Assembly: GCA_933228895.1 (NCBI GenBank)
Contig: OW121852.1
Coordinates: 58,136,872 to 58,200,871 of the forward strand
Length of the DNA: 64,000 nt
DNA from: Platycnemis pennipes
Lineage: Eukaryota; Arthropoda; Insecta; Odonata; Platycnemididae
Direction: 5' to 3'
A program made the position numbers and the translations under genes. The notes under the pieces are model-generated. The model saw only the letters and a list, made by a program, of their open reading frames with translations. It was not told where the DNA came from and did no database searches. Below, in pieces: positions 21,260 through 33,876 of the stretch (positions are counted from its first letter, which is position 1; every line of letters begins with the position of its first letter).

Positions 21260-23660
21260 TATGCATTTTAAATAAGGTAAAATCGTACCAATCAAGATAT
21301 AATGATATCTTTGTAAAACTGTCCTAAGCTAGTTGTGATGTGAATGGTGAAAAGAGTTTTACGCAAATATGCATATAAATACCAATCTACATAGGGACGA
21401 GAGCTTCGTCTACAGCGAGATCGTAAAACCAACAGTGACAACTATGTGACAACTATGAACCAACCTCACTCTCCTCATATGAGTTATGAAAAATTATGAT
21501 CTCCGGCAACACCGGGTAATTCAGCTATCTAAAATATTTAAAAATAATATGCAAGGTTTTTTGGAGAAATGCCTTTTAAAGGCAATGCATTGATTTTGAT
21601 ATTTTCCACGCTGTTGAAATTCAACGCCCCCCCCCTCCCCCCCGCTAGTTCATTACAATTAAAAAAAGTAAGTAGAAATAGCTTCGCGTACCACCCCGGA
21701 AAGTGAGTTGTAGTTAGTCCAATACGATCTTTTCCTTAAAGACCCATTGGCAGCCACTGCTATCAAGGGTATACCATCGGTATCCACGTCTCCAGCCTGC
21801 ACGGCGAGATCATATTCCTACTTTCCGGCACGCCTCATAACCTCCCACGCAGCATCATGCATTCCTAAAATGACGTATTAATGCATTTTTCGGTACGTTC
21901 TAGGAGTAATACACGGCATATCGAGAACTGCACTAAGCTCCGCTAGTTGTGAATGTCCTTGGTCAGTTCATATCGTATTTGCAACCTGTAATTAAACCCT
22001 TGTCATTATCCCACAGTTTATGGCACCCGCTTCGCATATATATTTCCAAAGCACATTAGCAGAATTTTGATGGTGGCATGTCTCGAGAGAGAATGCCATG
22101 AAGTTATTTACTTGAGAAGATGATATTTATCTATGATATCCGAAGGTATTTTAGAAATGTGGTTATTAAATTGGATTTCCAATACATAATTTTAGTCTGA
22201 GTAGATTAGGGTAGTACTTGAAAACTTTAACAGTACGATCTCTACTTAATATCATTGTATTTGGGATATTTTACAAACTCGTTGGTAGCAATGTGCGCGG
22301 GGTCAGATCATCCCGTAATGCTATCAAAAAAGGAGTCAACTATTGAAGACCGAATTCAGAAGTTCAAAGAAATGCACATCTTAGAGGCGATATACAAGAT
22401 ATGACAAGGAATTTACAGTATAACCATGCCTTGTTAACTGATACGATTTTTTTCATGAGGGTTTTCAGTATTTAAAAATATTTCCATGTTACACATCTGA
22501 CGAAATTTGCTGAAAAACCCTTTCCTTTTCTCCTCTATCACTTCCATGTCTGATATTATGCAAGAAAGCATGTTTTCCCATAGTTTTTAGGGAGGAAAAA
22601 AATGTTTTTTCCTCCCTAGAAGAAAAAGTTTTATATCGAAGATTCGTCTTCCGGTTGGATCGTAAGCTTTTGTCACCGTAGATTCCGGCAAAATTATGGC
22701 ATCACCGTAACGTAGACATAAAGTACTTTCATTATGTTGAGAGCAATGGATGACCATTTGATCAATAAGGAACAGACCGTTTAAGCAAATTTGAAAAGGA
22801 AAAAAAAAAAATAATCTCCAGAAACGTTTCCTGGACAAGCAATGATAGATTCATTAACGCGATTGAGGCAACAGACACACCTACAATTTATCGTAATATA
22901 GTAATAACTTACAGGTGCTCGGATGATCACCCCCCTCCACTCTCCACTGTCTACGCCAATCACTACGACAAAGCATTTGACAAATCCGAGTACAAAAGGA
23001 CTGGTTGAAGAGTGAATATGATCCTTTACTAAGGATCGATCGATATCGAGCGATCCACATTGGGAGTAAGCGCGAGCAGCAAAGACAGCTGTGAAATCTT
23101 ATCCCTCATGGTATTTTCATGGGGGCCTCGTACCATGTTGAAATACAAGGTCGAGGGGCGTCCCAAAAAGCTACACCTCCCCTCATCGCTCACCCCTCCC
23201 CTACCCGCTCTTCCCCCCTCCTAAGCGCTGCCACTCGCTCTCAGGCTGACAGCGGAAATCGCAGCGCCGCCGATGGAACACGTAATTTAGATCGAGGAGT
23301 CGTGAAAAATGCGTTGCATAGGTCCACGAGAATGTTCACTGTGACGCTAAAATACGCTTTATGGAACATTACCACGTTCCAACATGGAGATGAAGGTTGG
23401 TTATATAGCCAGAATGAAAAGATTTTAAAGAAATATGCGTCCAAGGCTTCATGGCGAGCTCCTGATTTTGGACAAATTTACGTTTTTCAGCTTTCGATCT
23501 ATTTATATAGAAAGTGAAACGCCCATAACTGCAATACTTATGCTAAGTATTAATCCTTATTCTAGAGTCCTGCTCAATCAGATTTGCAATAACTAGTATA
23601 TTTAAGTCGTAAATCAAGAACACGTAGACGTCTGCGGACGCGTTTTTTTCAGTGGTATAG
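21260..23660. other. Interior right part of the TTAA element, unassigned
   Basis: There are C-rich runs at 21629-21649 and a GC-rich block at 23110-23300, but no recognised family. A 132-codon plus-strand frame at 23119-23517 shifts abruptly from Pro/Ser/Arg-rich to AT-rich codons and has no known motif, so I do not call it a gene. Confidence 0.35.
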
Positions 23661-23671
23661 AGCCCCCTTAA

Positions 23672-24554
23672 CGACGGATTTCCATGGGTTAACTAGAAGA
23701 TACTGACGGGACCCTTGCTACGGATGAAGATTTTGAAGACGGAGAAATAAAAAAATACGGCATTGCAATTCTAATTCGAAGTAGTTTTGGTAATTTTGAG
23801 TGATGCAGAGTGTTTTGGAAGGTTTCGTCCTTCAAAAGCCAACGGTAAAAACGTAAATACGTTATTGGTGATTACCATCGATGGAATTAGATTTTAAACC
23901 AGCAGGTTTCTGAGCTTTCAAGGTGATTTAAGATAGACTGCAGTTACGCTAAGATCCAGTGTTTACGTTATGTACCCTCTAATTTACGTTAAAATGTTTG
24001 ATCATATTCTAGGCGTTCGGAGTTGAGCGGGATTTACCCCTTGAAAGTGTGAAGTTAGGCAACGTTTGGGATACATCCACTGCTGCTTCATTTTGTGCTC
24101 TTGTGCTGACGTTGTTGGGTTGTGATTTTCTTTATGTTGTGGTATACAGGTATTAGGTGATGTAATATAACGGAAGATAATGAGTTTTGAGTGAAGTATT
24201 CGGAATACAGGTGATAACGGAAGTATAGAAGATTAAATGGGCGTTTATGCCGAAGAATACTAGTTCGTGCAAGCAATGAGAGCTATTCTAAACATTATTC
24301 GTCCCACACAAGGAAGTGAGTGGGTTAGGATTTAGTTGAGAATTCGTTTATACAAATATCAGCGATAGTTAGCGTTACAAAGACTGTATTAATTAATTGC
24401 ATCGTTCATTTTTCCTGTGCTACTACTCAAGTTATACATAAGCGTTTATATAACGCCATCAACAAGGCACGTAAAAACTTTTTAAACCTAGGAACAATTA
24501 ATTAATGATTATATCGTGTCAAACCTTACAATGAGTCCTGTTAGATAACTATAA
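23672..24554. other. Left interior of the outer PIF/Harbinger-like element
   Basis: The first bases (GACGGATTT at 23673-23681) complete the left terminal repeat of the outer element. The rest is AT-rich and shows no transposase. Confidence 0.45.
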
Positions 24555-25151
24555 TCACTTCAACATGAGATACAATATAATTACAACGTTTTGTGATGTA
24601 AAGTAATAGCAAGTTTACGACCTATGTGAACGTTATTTGGATTAGAATGACATTTAGGTACTTCGGACGTAGATGTTAGTTTTGCATGTTGTTCTATTTT
24701 AACCCAGTGATTCAATTGTAGTAGGAGAAGTGAAATGTTATTGTTTTCGAATGAGTACCTAAATTTTAACCCAGAAAGTATGTGTGTCAGCTAAGTATAT
24801 CGTTTTATGTATTTCCATTGATTTGTTATGTATTGAAACTCATGAATTTGATGGTGGAAGACTACTATATTCACTTCCACATAAGATAGAATATAGGTAA
24901 TTTCAAAGCTTTGTGATTCTAAATAATAACAAGGACCGATGTGATGATTTTTTAGATTGCAATGGCATTTACTTTAGATGCCGAGGTTAATTTCGTATGT
25001 TGTTCTGTAGAGTCCTGTGTTTCAATTGCTCTAGGTGCTGTGAAATTTTAGTGTGTTTGAATATTTAACTAATTTTTATCACAGAGTGATACCACTATAT
25101 AGTTAGATGTATTGTCAATGAGTTATTATGTATTGAAACTCATGAATTTGA
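24555..25151. repeat. Diverged tandem duplication, about 300 bp unit
   Basis: Two units (about 24555-24851 and 24871-25151) share TCACTTC-A-CAT-AGATA at the start, many interior blocks (ATGTTGTTCT, GTGAAAT) and the exact word TATGTATTGAAACTCATGAA (24829 and 25129, 300 bp apart). The copies have drifted considerably, so the duplication is old. Confidence 0.7.
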
Positions 25152-27870
25152 TAAATTCATTGTGATTAAAAATGAGTATATATGGCATGACATTTTGTTT
25201 ACATTTTTCATGCATTATAGCAAGCCCCCCAGGATTTGTTTCTCAAGTTTACCTCTAGTGTTATTACCATACTTTTCTATTGCCTTGATAAAAGTTTATT
25301 TAGCTATGAATAAGCATAGACAGAGAGTATATAATGTGGAATAAATTTGTGATAGATCATTATCTGTACCTTTCATATTTTAACCTGCAATAAGCTCTTT
25401 GAGAAATAGATGCATTTCTCCTTCCAAGGATTATGAATGATTAAGGCTAATGAATGATCTAATGTGTTTTACAAAGACAACCTTGTATTGATAGTAGGGT
25501 GAATATTTACTATACAGTGGAATAGTACATCTATTCTTTTGCAGTCAGGAATTTAGAAAACTTGTCATGTATGTAGGGCATGGAATATAATTCCTAATGA
25601 TGTTTTTAGGCATATTTGAACAAAACCCTTTACCTTCCTTTAATTAAAGGTATGTAGGTAAATTACAGTTAGAAGTTATTGAATGAGCATATATTAGGCA
25701 TAAACACTACTGCCAAGTTCTACTTTCAACTAATTAATCAGAACATTTTAAGACAATGCAAGGAATTAAGTGAGATTCTCATTAAAAGTATTTCCTTAAA
25801 GAAGAAGATAATCTATCTTAGATTTAAAGAATTGCCAATTATGTCTGATTCACCTCTCAGGAGTCAATGAAAAGAGAGGGTTGAGATTCAGAATAGGCTA
25901 TTTTGCTTGAATCTGCTGCATTTCTTCAATGTGTATGGGTCTTGTCAAAGCAAGATGGTCAAGTTCCACTGAAGTCTTCATTCATGTTACTGTGTATTAA
26001 CACCAATCAAGCTGATACCTATCAATTATACTTATTGTCTAGTGCCATATTTTATTCCAGTCAAACATAAGTGTTGCTCTTCACAATATTTCCATGATGT
26101 CTCATAAGTGAGGTAATTTGATTAAGAGGCAATCATCTATTTGGTTTGTCAGCGCTGGTATTTTACATTTTTTATTTATCGTGATTATAACTTGGTCACA
26201 TAAGCAAACTTCTATAAATGAAATGCCTAAACTGTGTGAAAACAATAACCTTAAAAGTAATATAAATAGCTCAGACACTTCATATTTGGAAGTCATAATA
26301 CCAGCCAACTACTGAAGCTAAGGAATACCTCATTGTGACAAATTTCCATGATAATATATTATCTTAACTATATTTCATGGAAACCCTGACAAATGATCAC
26401 GTCATTTTACTATGTCAGAAAATTCCCTCAATTTACTTTATAATTAGACAGTTGACACCAAATGTATCAACTGAATTTCTTAAATTTTTATTGTGGCATA
26501 ATGCATTCCATTCTCTCATATTCCTTAATCTTTGGGGGAAATCAGGACTATCTAGAAAATTATTTTCCTGGTAAAAGTGCAATATTAGGTGTTTATTTTC
26601 ATATCCCTGGCAAAATATGATTGGTAGATTTGACCTATATATAGATTATAATCTTCATCGTGGCACAAGGTGGTTACTAACAGTGTTTACATTTCATGTT
26701 TTGTCAATTTTAGTAAAAAAAAGCCAAACACTCATGGTAAAAAATGAGTGTCACAACACAAGAAAGCTGCCAAAATGCATTTTTAAACTCACTTTTTTGT
26801 ACCTAGAAGGTAAATGGTGTTTCAATCGCAATGATGAGCAATATCAGCTTCATTATACCAATGTAATAGCCTCCACAAGTGCTTTAAAGTCAAAGGTCCA
26901 AATATTATTAAATAAGGCACACTCTGTGGATGAATTTTTCTCGAATGAGTAGTAATTAAACCTTGATTATTAACAATTTATTTGTTGTGAGTTAATCTAT
27001 TTGTAATGAGGATTTATCTATACAGATTTTTATACTTTACTTCCCTCTTTCTAATACCCCTATTTACTTGATTCATGTCATACACAATGACCATACAAAA
27101 CCAATAAATTTACATGATATATGGAGAATTAGGCTCTTATAACTCCCTAGAGTGAACAGATACCTATATTTCTTAAAATAAATCATTCCTATTGGTGAGA
27201 GGATCAGCTATTGTAGGAGATTAAAATCATGGTAAAGATTCTATATTCATATAGCTTTTCATGGGAGGCAACTGGCAGAAATCATTGCACTATTGTTAAT
27301 AGGTAAGTTTTTATGTAATGATATAATTGTACAGGCAAAGGTAAGACATCTAGATGAAATTACTGGGTCAGACTGGGGACTGGGACTGGGAATTAGAAAT
27401 TGGTAATATAGTGCTCTTTCACACTTGCCTTTGATTACTCCACTGAAAAAAAAGACCTTTACCATAGGCAAAACTTGTATAATAAACCCTCTACATGAAA
27501 AACAATTTTTCCATATTCTAAATTAATGTAATTCCTATCAATTATATTGCTGATATTTTTACCACTGTTAGGAAGACAGCAAGAAATTCGAGAAAAAAGA
27601 GGAAATGAATTGGGTGAGAATCATAATGTCTGAACTTTCTTGGCCATTTTCACTCTGTGAGGAAATTTAAAGTAATTGTCCAAGGAAATGATAAATAAAG
27701 ACACTGACTAATGAGATATATGTGGTAGAAATACGGTGAATTGGTGATAATTAAATGTTGTGTCGTAAGTTTACAACTTGAAAATGCTTTCATCGCGGCA
27801 ATTTTTTTATCGTTTTTCATTTGTTATGGCCAGTTCTGACGTATTCACGGTATGAGAATTGTCCTAAGTA
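25152..27870. other. AT-rich interior of the outer element, no gene seen
   Basis: Several short open frames (up to 111 codons at 26617-26952) have AT-driven composition and no DDE, HTH or other motif that I recognise. This would be the place for a Harbinger transposase and its Myb-like partner; neither is visible. Confidence 0.4.
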
Positions 27871-28015
27871 CACAAATCCGTCTCTAGGGTTCTAGTCAAC
27901 TAACCGGAGGTCTGTTTATCTTTATAAAACCCATCCTCAGGTTAAACTTCACCTCAACTTAACGTCCACGTTAACTAACTAGAAGTTTAACCAGACATTA
28001 TAAAACCGGCCCTAA

Positions 28016-29942
28016 ATAGAATGTGCAAAAGACTCGATGAAAACATTTAAACGATGCTTCTATTATATGCTAATTTTAACGCGCACCGAGTGTCGCAAAA
28101 CGTTCCTTTAGGTCCCCTCACTCGCCCCACGTTGGCTGATGCAATATTGTGCTTATATCTGCAATTTATGATTTTGATCCTTCATTCTTCAAACAGTGTA
28201 TCTTATAACCATGATCATTCGTCCTTTAGATGATATTGCAACTTCAAATATTCCATGAAAACGCTCGTTTTTCTGGCCTAAAGAGCCTACTGCTGATAAG
28301 AAAGGTAAGAAGTATTCTACGACAATAATAATAATGTGCTGTAATGCTCCTTTTATCATCCTTTATGCTCCGACAAAGATTAATTTGAATATAGAAAAGT
28401 GAAATGATATACCATTTACAATAGTGGCGGGGGACAGAAATTAGTACACCATATCTACAAAACTTAAGAATATTTATGTTGACTAATTTCCTTGGGGCCC
28501 TCGCGTTGCTGCGAAATTTAAGGGAAATAATATGGCCATTAATATTTAGATTGGTTTGGCATACGTTTTTGATAATTGTGCCACATAACATCTTCAAATA
28601 TTTTACGTTCTCCTCATTTACACCCTTAATTGTTTGCTCTATAAACCTCATTTTAAATCACTTCCAATAAATGCGAACGGATAATTCTCTTCCACAGATC
28701 TCATTCCTCCTTAGACAGGCATAAGGCGCTATCAATAAATGTGATTAATGGAATACGATGCTGAAAATAGAGATAGCTATATTGACAGCGCAAGTAAGGT
28801 CAAATAATCAAGGCGCGTTACACAGGGTAGAAAAAAATGAATAAACATGGAGAAAAAGATTTACTCCACTCGGTGTCTGCTAACATCGTATTTTTTGTTT
28901 AATTCTTCTCTGTTACTTAATTCACTACTTTCTTTATTTATTTCATGAAAGATCCTTTGCAAAATTATTAGGAGCTATGTTCCCCTATTAAATCTCATTT
29001 TTTTGCTATTAATTTAACAATTTTTAGTTAAGTGTTTGGCGGTATGTTGGCACTTTTTCCCCATTCATGTGCTATAGATCTTACCAATGCATCCTATAAA
29101 AAGACAAATTTAACAATGCCTTCGGTTATCAACGTAATAGTTTTCCAAACTTTACCAGCTAATGGTACATTTTATAATAGTTCTCGTGCTTTGGAATAGA
29201 AAACTATATTTCATGATAATAATTAGGCTCACTATAGTTTTCTCTTTCTATTGGTTCATTTTGGGTTTATAGGTTAATAAGTAATAATTTAATCAGCGAA
29301 AGAAAATTACGCTGCATGCGGGAAAAGTTACCTTATCGAGTAGTTTTATGGTAAGATGTAAATGTGTGAAAATTCGAACCCGGGACTATCTGGTGAATAA
29401 AACGTTTTTTCTGCGGATTGACGACATTTAATCATTCATCATGCTTCACTTTGAATAACTAACGGTACCTACTCTAAAAAAAATCAAACGTTTTACAAAA
29501 ACGTGACGTTTCCTTTACATTTTGCCGAATACATTACATAAATAGTATGAGCAAAGCCTTTTATTTGAAACCTATGAGATGGAGACTGTGAGACGACAAA
29601 GGAGGCACCGGTTGAGAATTTAGGCGTTGTAAATGGAGGACGAAGTGGGCTCATAATTCACCATCGACAGAAGAACGCGTGGGTAAGGCGTCATCTTCAC
29701 GAAATTGATCTCCTCATGCTTCAAAATGGCGCGAAATTCCTTCTTCCCGTCGGGAAATACGCGTCAACGACAACGGCGACGGGCCACTTACAGCGAATGA
29801 TGAACTATCTCCTTCGAAGCCGCTCACTCGAGCGGATCTTTCCACGTGGTCAGAGTGGCCAATATATCGAAAGGATAAATACCTTGCGAGACGACAGTCG
29901 AATTGGCTTTTTTTCAATGCCTCCTCTGTCCTCCGAGGGAGA
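28016..29942. other. Unassigned sequence
   Basis: Overlapping frames at 28244-28670 on both strands and a GC-richer patch at 29570-29945 show no known motif. No repeat ends were recognised. Confidence 0.35.
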
Positions 29943-30022
29943 TTAGCCCCTTAAGTGGGCTAAGCGGCTATAGCCGCAGATGAAAATCGCTTCCCAGGTG
30001 GGGAGCGCGGCTAGAGCCGCGC
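29943..30022. repeat. Cluster of three GC-rich hairpins
   Basis: Three inverted repeats lie within 80 bases. TTAGCCC/GGGCTAA (29943-29949 with 29957-29963), the perfect 14-bp palindrome GCGGCTATAGCCGC (29964-29977), and GCGCGGCT-AG-AGCCGCGC (30005-30022) form strong stems in an otherwise AT-rich region. The shared core CGGCTA(T/G)AGCCG suggests duplication of one motif. Confidence 0.8.
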
Positions 30023-30029
30023 GCCGCGA

Positions 30030-31597
30030 ATGTCTGTATTTCGTGAACAATAGTCGTCTACCACGATTCCTTATTTTTTAAATATGCTGTTTTTGATTTA
30101 ACCGGCACTCACTTTTTTATTTTTTTACCTTTGTTTAACAACCGTAAATAATGTGGAACTTGGTCTATTTTACGCTTGTTTTTTCCGTTTTTAATCCATA
30201 AATAACTTTTATTTTCACCATTCACGCCTTGGATTATTTATTCATTCTCTTGCATTTGTTAGACCCGCATTATGTTTCTGTTCTTTGAAATGTTACTTGC
30301 TTGTAATATGCATACATCTCTGCGTTATGGTTGCAGTGAAATCGCGAAACTACAAAAAATGCATTTACTTTTACTTTTTCCACACTCGACGGTAAATTGT
30401 TTATGACGTAGGTACTATATTGACTAATTTTACACTAATATTTTCTATATTTTAAAACTTTATATTTATTTTTACCACTCTAGTTTACAGCTTGGTTCTT
30501 GAATTATACCTATCTCGAATGATTACGAGAACCCTCGAATTGCCGATTATTATTTTGAGAACTGGGACTAAATCGCGACGAAATTCCGCTCTGTTATCAA
30601 CCGAGTACGCGATCGTATTGTGTATTTCACACTATCCATATCACCGTGGTTTTACCATCACGGTCTCATGTCTCAACATTTTTAGGATAATATAGGCATA
30701 AAAATGTTAAGCGTAATGTAATTCATGATTTCGAATATCCTTTATACTCAATCACTGAATAATCCAATTTTACCCAGAGCACACAATATTTATCTCGGAA
30801 TATAAGTTTTAATATTCTTAGCTCTAAAATTTGAGGGAGTGAGCCATGGCCACCCTACACTTGCCATCTACCTTCGTCCTTATCCTTTATCCTTTAACAC
30901 TCCCAGTCCTCAACCCACAACGTCTTTATTTCGCACGGTAGGGTTACTTTCCACTAAGTGTGCGCTGGGCCAATGGCTGAAGCCCGTGCCTCTGAATCCC
31001 TTCAACTCATCCCCATTTTTTTCTTTGAAGGTTAAATCCGAGCCTGCACCCGTGATCCCTTTGATTGGCATTGTACTTACAAGAGAAGGGTCTTTCCCTA
31101 CATTTTCGTCGTCACCAAAGTTTTGGACTCACACACAAACATTCTGTTGATGCTTAGGAAACGTGAACCAGCTACGAGTATGAATTATCCCGTTACCGAT
31201 ACTTATACGAAGAATTTATTGCACACGCCTGCAGTTATTCTTCTACAATTTGGAGGCCAACCGACCCTAATACTTGGGTAAGGGTTTTTCACTTGCAGAA
31301 ATATAAGTTTTACCTTTTTCCTACTCAAAGGCAGTTCGTTTCCATCCACGGTAGTGAACAGTAATATGACATTTGTTTATCAGCCGTGTAATATTTTCAT
31401 AATTCTTTCAGTAAAAAGGTTCATCAGTAAGGCTAAAAAAGATTAGCTGAAATCGGCATAGCAGAAATTTTAGATCTTTGTGGTGAAGACAGCTTTGGAG
31501 AGTGAGGATATTTTAGTGCCCGTTGAAGGAGTCACTGGACCGAGGACCGTTGATTCTGCATTGAGAATGAATGGCAGTGGAGCCTCGCGACTCATTT
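30030..31597. other. Unassigned AT-rich sequence
   Basis: No gene or repeat recognised. A 103-codon plus-strand frame (30839-31150) has no known motif. Confidence 0.35.
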
Positions 31598-31665
31598 ACA
31601 CATCTACATCTACGTGATACCCTGCAAGCCACCACGAAGGTGCGTGGCAGGGGGTGAAGATCACC
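31598..31665 (-). repeat. Short conserved LINE-end-like motif, copy 1
   Basis: ACATCTACATCTACGTGATA is followed by CCCTGCAAGCCACCACGAAG and GTGCGTGGCAGGGGG. A related motif occurs in opposite orientation at 45857. Read on the minus strand it ends in an ATGTAG-type repeat, which suggests the 3' end of a 5'-truncated LINE, possibly CR1-like. Class assignment is from general memory of arthropod repeats and is tentative. Confidence 0.45.
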
Positions 31666-31669
31666 AAGT

Positions 31670-32250
31670 ATGCACTATTGACATGCATACAAGCAACTAT
31701 AGGGTCTCATGTAACTAGATTGTTAGTAACTATACTATTTTTTTACTATTTTAGGGATTTATACATTTTACATTAATACATTTAGTAGCAGCTCATAAGA
31801 GGATAGCAGCGTCGAGGAATCTGTGCGGTCGGACTCGATGGCTTCAAAATGGATTGATAACGGTGGACCTCGACCTTAATTTCAGGCAAATATACACCGG
31901 TCCTGAGTGACGAGCTTTGTGCAAGAAGAAGCCTGTTGATACATTTTCACATTTTTTTGGTGAAAATGTTTGTGAAATGATTGCCACCCAGACCAATTTG
32001 TATGCCAATCAACAAAAAAAAAAGAAAAAAGTAGGAGGCGACAGATGAAAAGAAACAACCGAAAAAATGAGTAGGTCGAAACAGGCAAATAGGATTCTAA
32101 GTTATTTTATGGCATCATCCTATCCTCCTTTACTGGCAAAAATACAGAAACAAAAATGGGGGCCCTAATTTTCCAAAAATAAATTACCACTTATTCCAAT
32201 ATTTGATGAAATAATGACTGAGAAGCGATATAGTTTGCTGCTCGACTTTT
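31670..32250. other. Unassigned sequence
   Basis: Nothing recognised. Confidence 0.35.
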
Positions 32251-32709
32251 TTGCACTTTTCAAACATTATGGCTCATCACACAGGAGGTCAAGTGTATGC
32301 ACACCTTTACAAGATAAATCCCAATAGGAATGATTTCATGAAAAACATGTGGGAGAGCTACACTCCTGATAGGCTGCTATATGTTAACAAAAACCATTTA
32401 CTTTGGAACCTCGGTTGGATGGTTTATACACCAAAATATTCAGGATTGAGTACGCAATCATTTAAATTATGCGATTCCAAAACCAAATAGGTGAGAAAAA
32501 TCTTAATTTACTTGGGAAGGAGCACTCAATTAGTTGTAAGACTTGAAGGCATTGACGTGTCAGTTTTCAAAAGTCCTTCGAGCTTGGTCCCTACTCTCAC
32601 TCAGGATATGCTGACGCAAGGATGTGCTGTTGGTATCAACAATTACCTTTTCAGGCCCTACCTATTTGACGCGTTAGTACTCTTGAGATCGATGCTATCG
32701 GAACTGTGA
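32251..32709 (+). pseudogene. Unrecognised 152-codon frame with one stop
   Basis: Two open stretches (32251-32490 and 32491-32709) are in the same phase, separated only by a TAG at 32488-32490. The predicted residues (HHTGGQVYAHLYKINPNRND near the start, ILIYLGRSTQLVVRL after the stop) look more protein-like than most chance frames here, but I do not recognise the family. It may be a decayed exon or transposon gene. No splice sites or neighbours help. Confidence 0.25.
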
Positions 32710-33710
32710 GAGATAATACGAAAAATATCCCCCAGAATTTCACGCTCAAAAAGTTGAAAAAAGGGGAAGTATCGAGGTCCGAGGTATCGAGACAACCGGG
32801 ATGCTTGCACATTGAGCAGCATGCGTGATGCCATGATGGAAAAACAGAAAAAAAGAGAATTTTCTTTAAGCAAGAAGCGATGCCCCTCTATATGAGGCGA
32901 CATGTAATCAAGTATAACACACGAAATTCAACTACGAAATAACAATTAAAAAGTTAATAATAATAACTTATTATTGTTTTAAAGTTAATATTTGCTAATA
33001 AATTAACAGAATTCATCAAAAAAGTAAGAATATGTATATCAATAAGACATAAAACCGACTTGGAACCTGATATTTGTGAATATTTTCACTGTAATCGTGT
33101 CATAAACAATGTAAAACATAATATTTTATAATTGTTTAAACAATATAAATGCCATATTTTACTAAATTTAAAACAAATTAATGTTTGAATGTCCACTTTT
33201 TATCTGTAATATGTTTAATTGGCTCTTTATAGGCTAATATCTAGAGTTTTTCCATATTCAAGTAATGGAAAAATGCGCTTAAAAATTTTTTTTTACAAAT
33301 TTAATGAAAAAACTTTGAACTAACCTCTAAGAGATGGCAGAAAACATGTGAATAGGTTTTTATCCCTTGAAAATCGGTGGATTTGTTCCCCACCAGGTGA
33401 AATATAAGGAAAAAACTTCTCCTCAACCAAGGGGTTAGTCTTCGACGGAGCGTTTTATTACATTTCCGTGACAAACAGGGGAGGCCAAGTAAGTAAGATA
33501 AAGTATGCACTCTCATGCGAATAACACTACTTTACTTCGAGGCAAGCACTAAGAGGAGATGATTGGAGACGTAGGTAACTGAGGACCAAACTGTGATTGA
33601 CTCTTATTTACTACTTTTCTTCGCTCCCATGTGTACCTCTTTCGCCTCTTCTAAGCCAAGGCGAAGATCTACGTATGTTTTTCCTTATTTAAACCTTAAT
33701 AATGATATAA
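32710..33710. other. Unassigned AT-rich sequence
   Basis: Nothing recognised. It includes a very AT-rich stretch at 32900-33300. Confidence 0.4.
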
Positions 33711-33876
33711 ATGTGGGAGTGGGAGAGAATGGAAAAAGTGTGATGGATAGAAAGGCGGGCGAATGAAAAAAAGTTGAACATGGTTGGGAGGGAAAAAAGA
33801 TAGTTGGCGAAAATCAGGAGACGGCATACATGTGGATGAAACAGGTACTTAGGGGCAATGGAATGCTGACTACCGT
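33711..33876 (+). pseudogene. RTE LINE C-terminal scrap
   Basis: With frameshifts the plus strand reads MWEWERMEKV-WIERRANE, then MVGREK, KIRRR and MKQVLRGNGMLTTV. These match in order the RTE C-terminal blocks (MWVWRRMEK..W.ER, VGEER, IRRRQ, VLRGDGLL..V) seen in better copies at 21.1 and 59.4 kb. Neither end of the element is visible. Confidence 0.6.

Larger units (their letters stand above)
15904..23667. mobile_element. TTAA-flanked TIR element, itself a composite
   Basis: GGGGGCTGTATAC (15904-15916) and, inverted, GGGGGCTCTATAC (from 23667) form 13-bp ends with one mismatch. TTAA lies on both sides (15900-15903, 23668-23671). The outer element reads continuously when this block is taken out, which supports it as one insertion. 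It is 7.76 kb long and holds a dead piggyBac-like transposase, a jockey/CR1 fragment, an RTE tail and a YqaJ-type nuclease pseudogene. TTAA fits the piggyBac superfamily, but a GGGGGC end is not the usual CCC start, so the assignment stays open. Whether the piggyBac remnant inside is its own gene or another nested copy is unclear. Confidence 0.55.
15782..28012. mobile_element. PIF/Harbinger-like element, split by a nested insertion
   Basis: Inverted ends GGGCCGGTTTTATAATGTC (15782 inward and 28012 inward) are identical over 19 bp and continue with T(A/G)GTTAAACT. They are flanked by TAA on both sides (15779-15781, 28013-28015), matching the 3-bp TWA duplication of the PIF/Harbinger group. The repeats extend inward: GACGGATTT lies 131 bp from the right end and 124 bp from the left end once the nested TTAA element (15904-23667) is removed. 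The TTAA element therefore landed inside the left repeat. Without it the outer element is about 4.5 kb. I see no Harbinger transposase in 23.7-28.0 kb, so it is non-autonomous or too decayed to read. Confidence 0.7.

Noticed and set aside
23119..23517. 132-codon plus-strand frame near the right end of the TTAA element
   Set aside because: Composition changes abruptly within the frame and no domain is recognisable.
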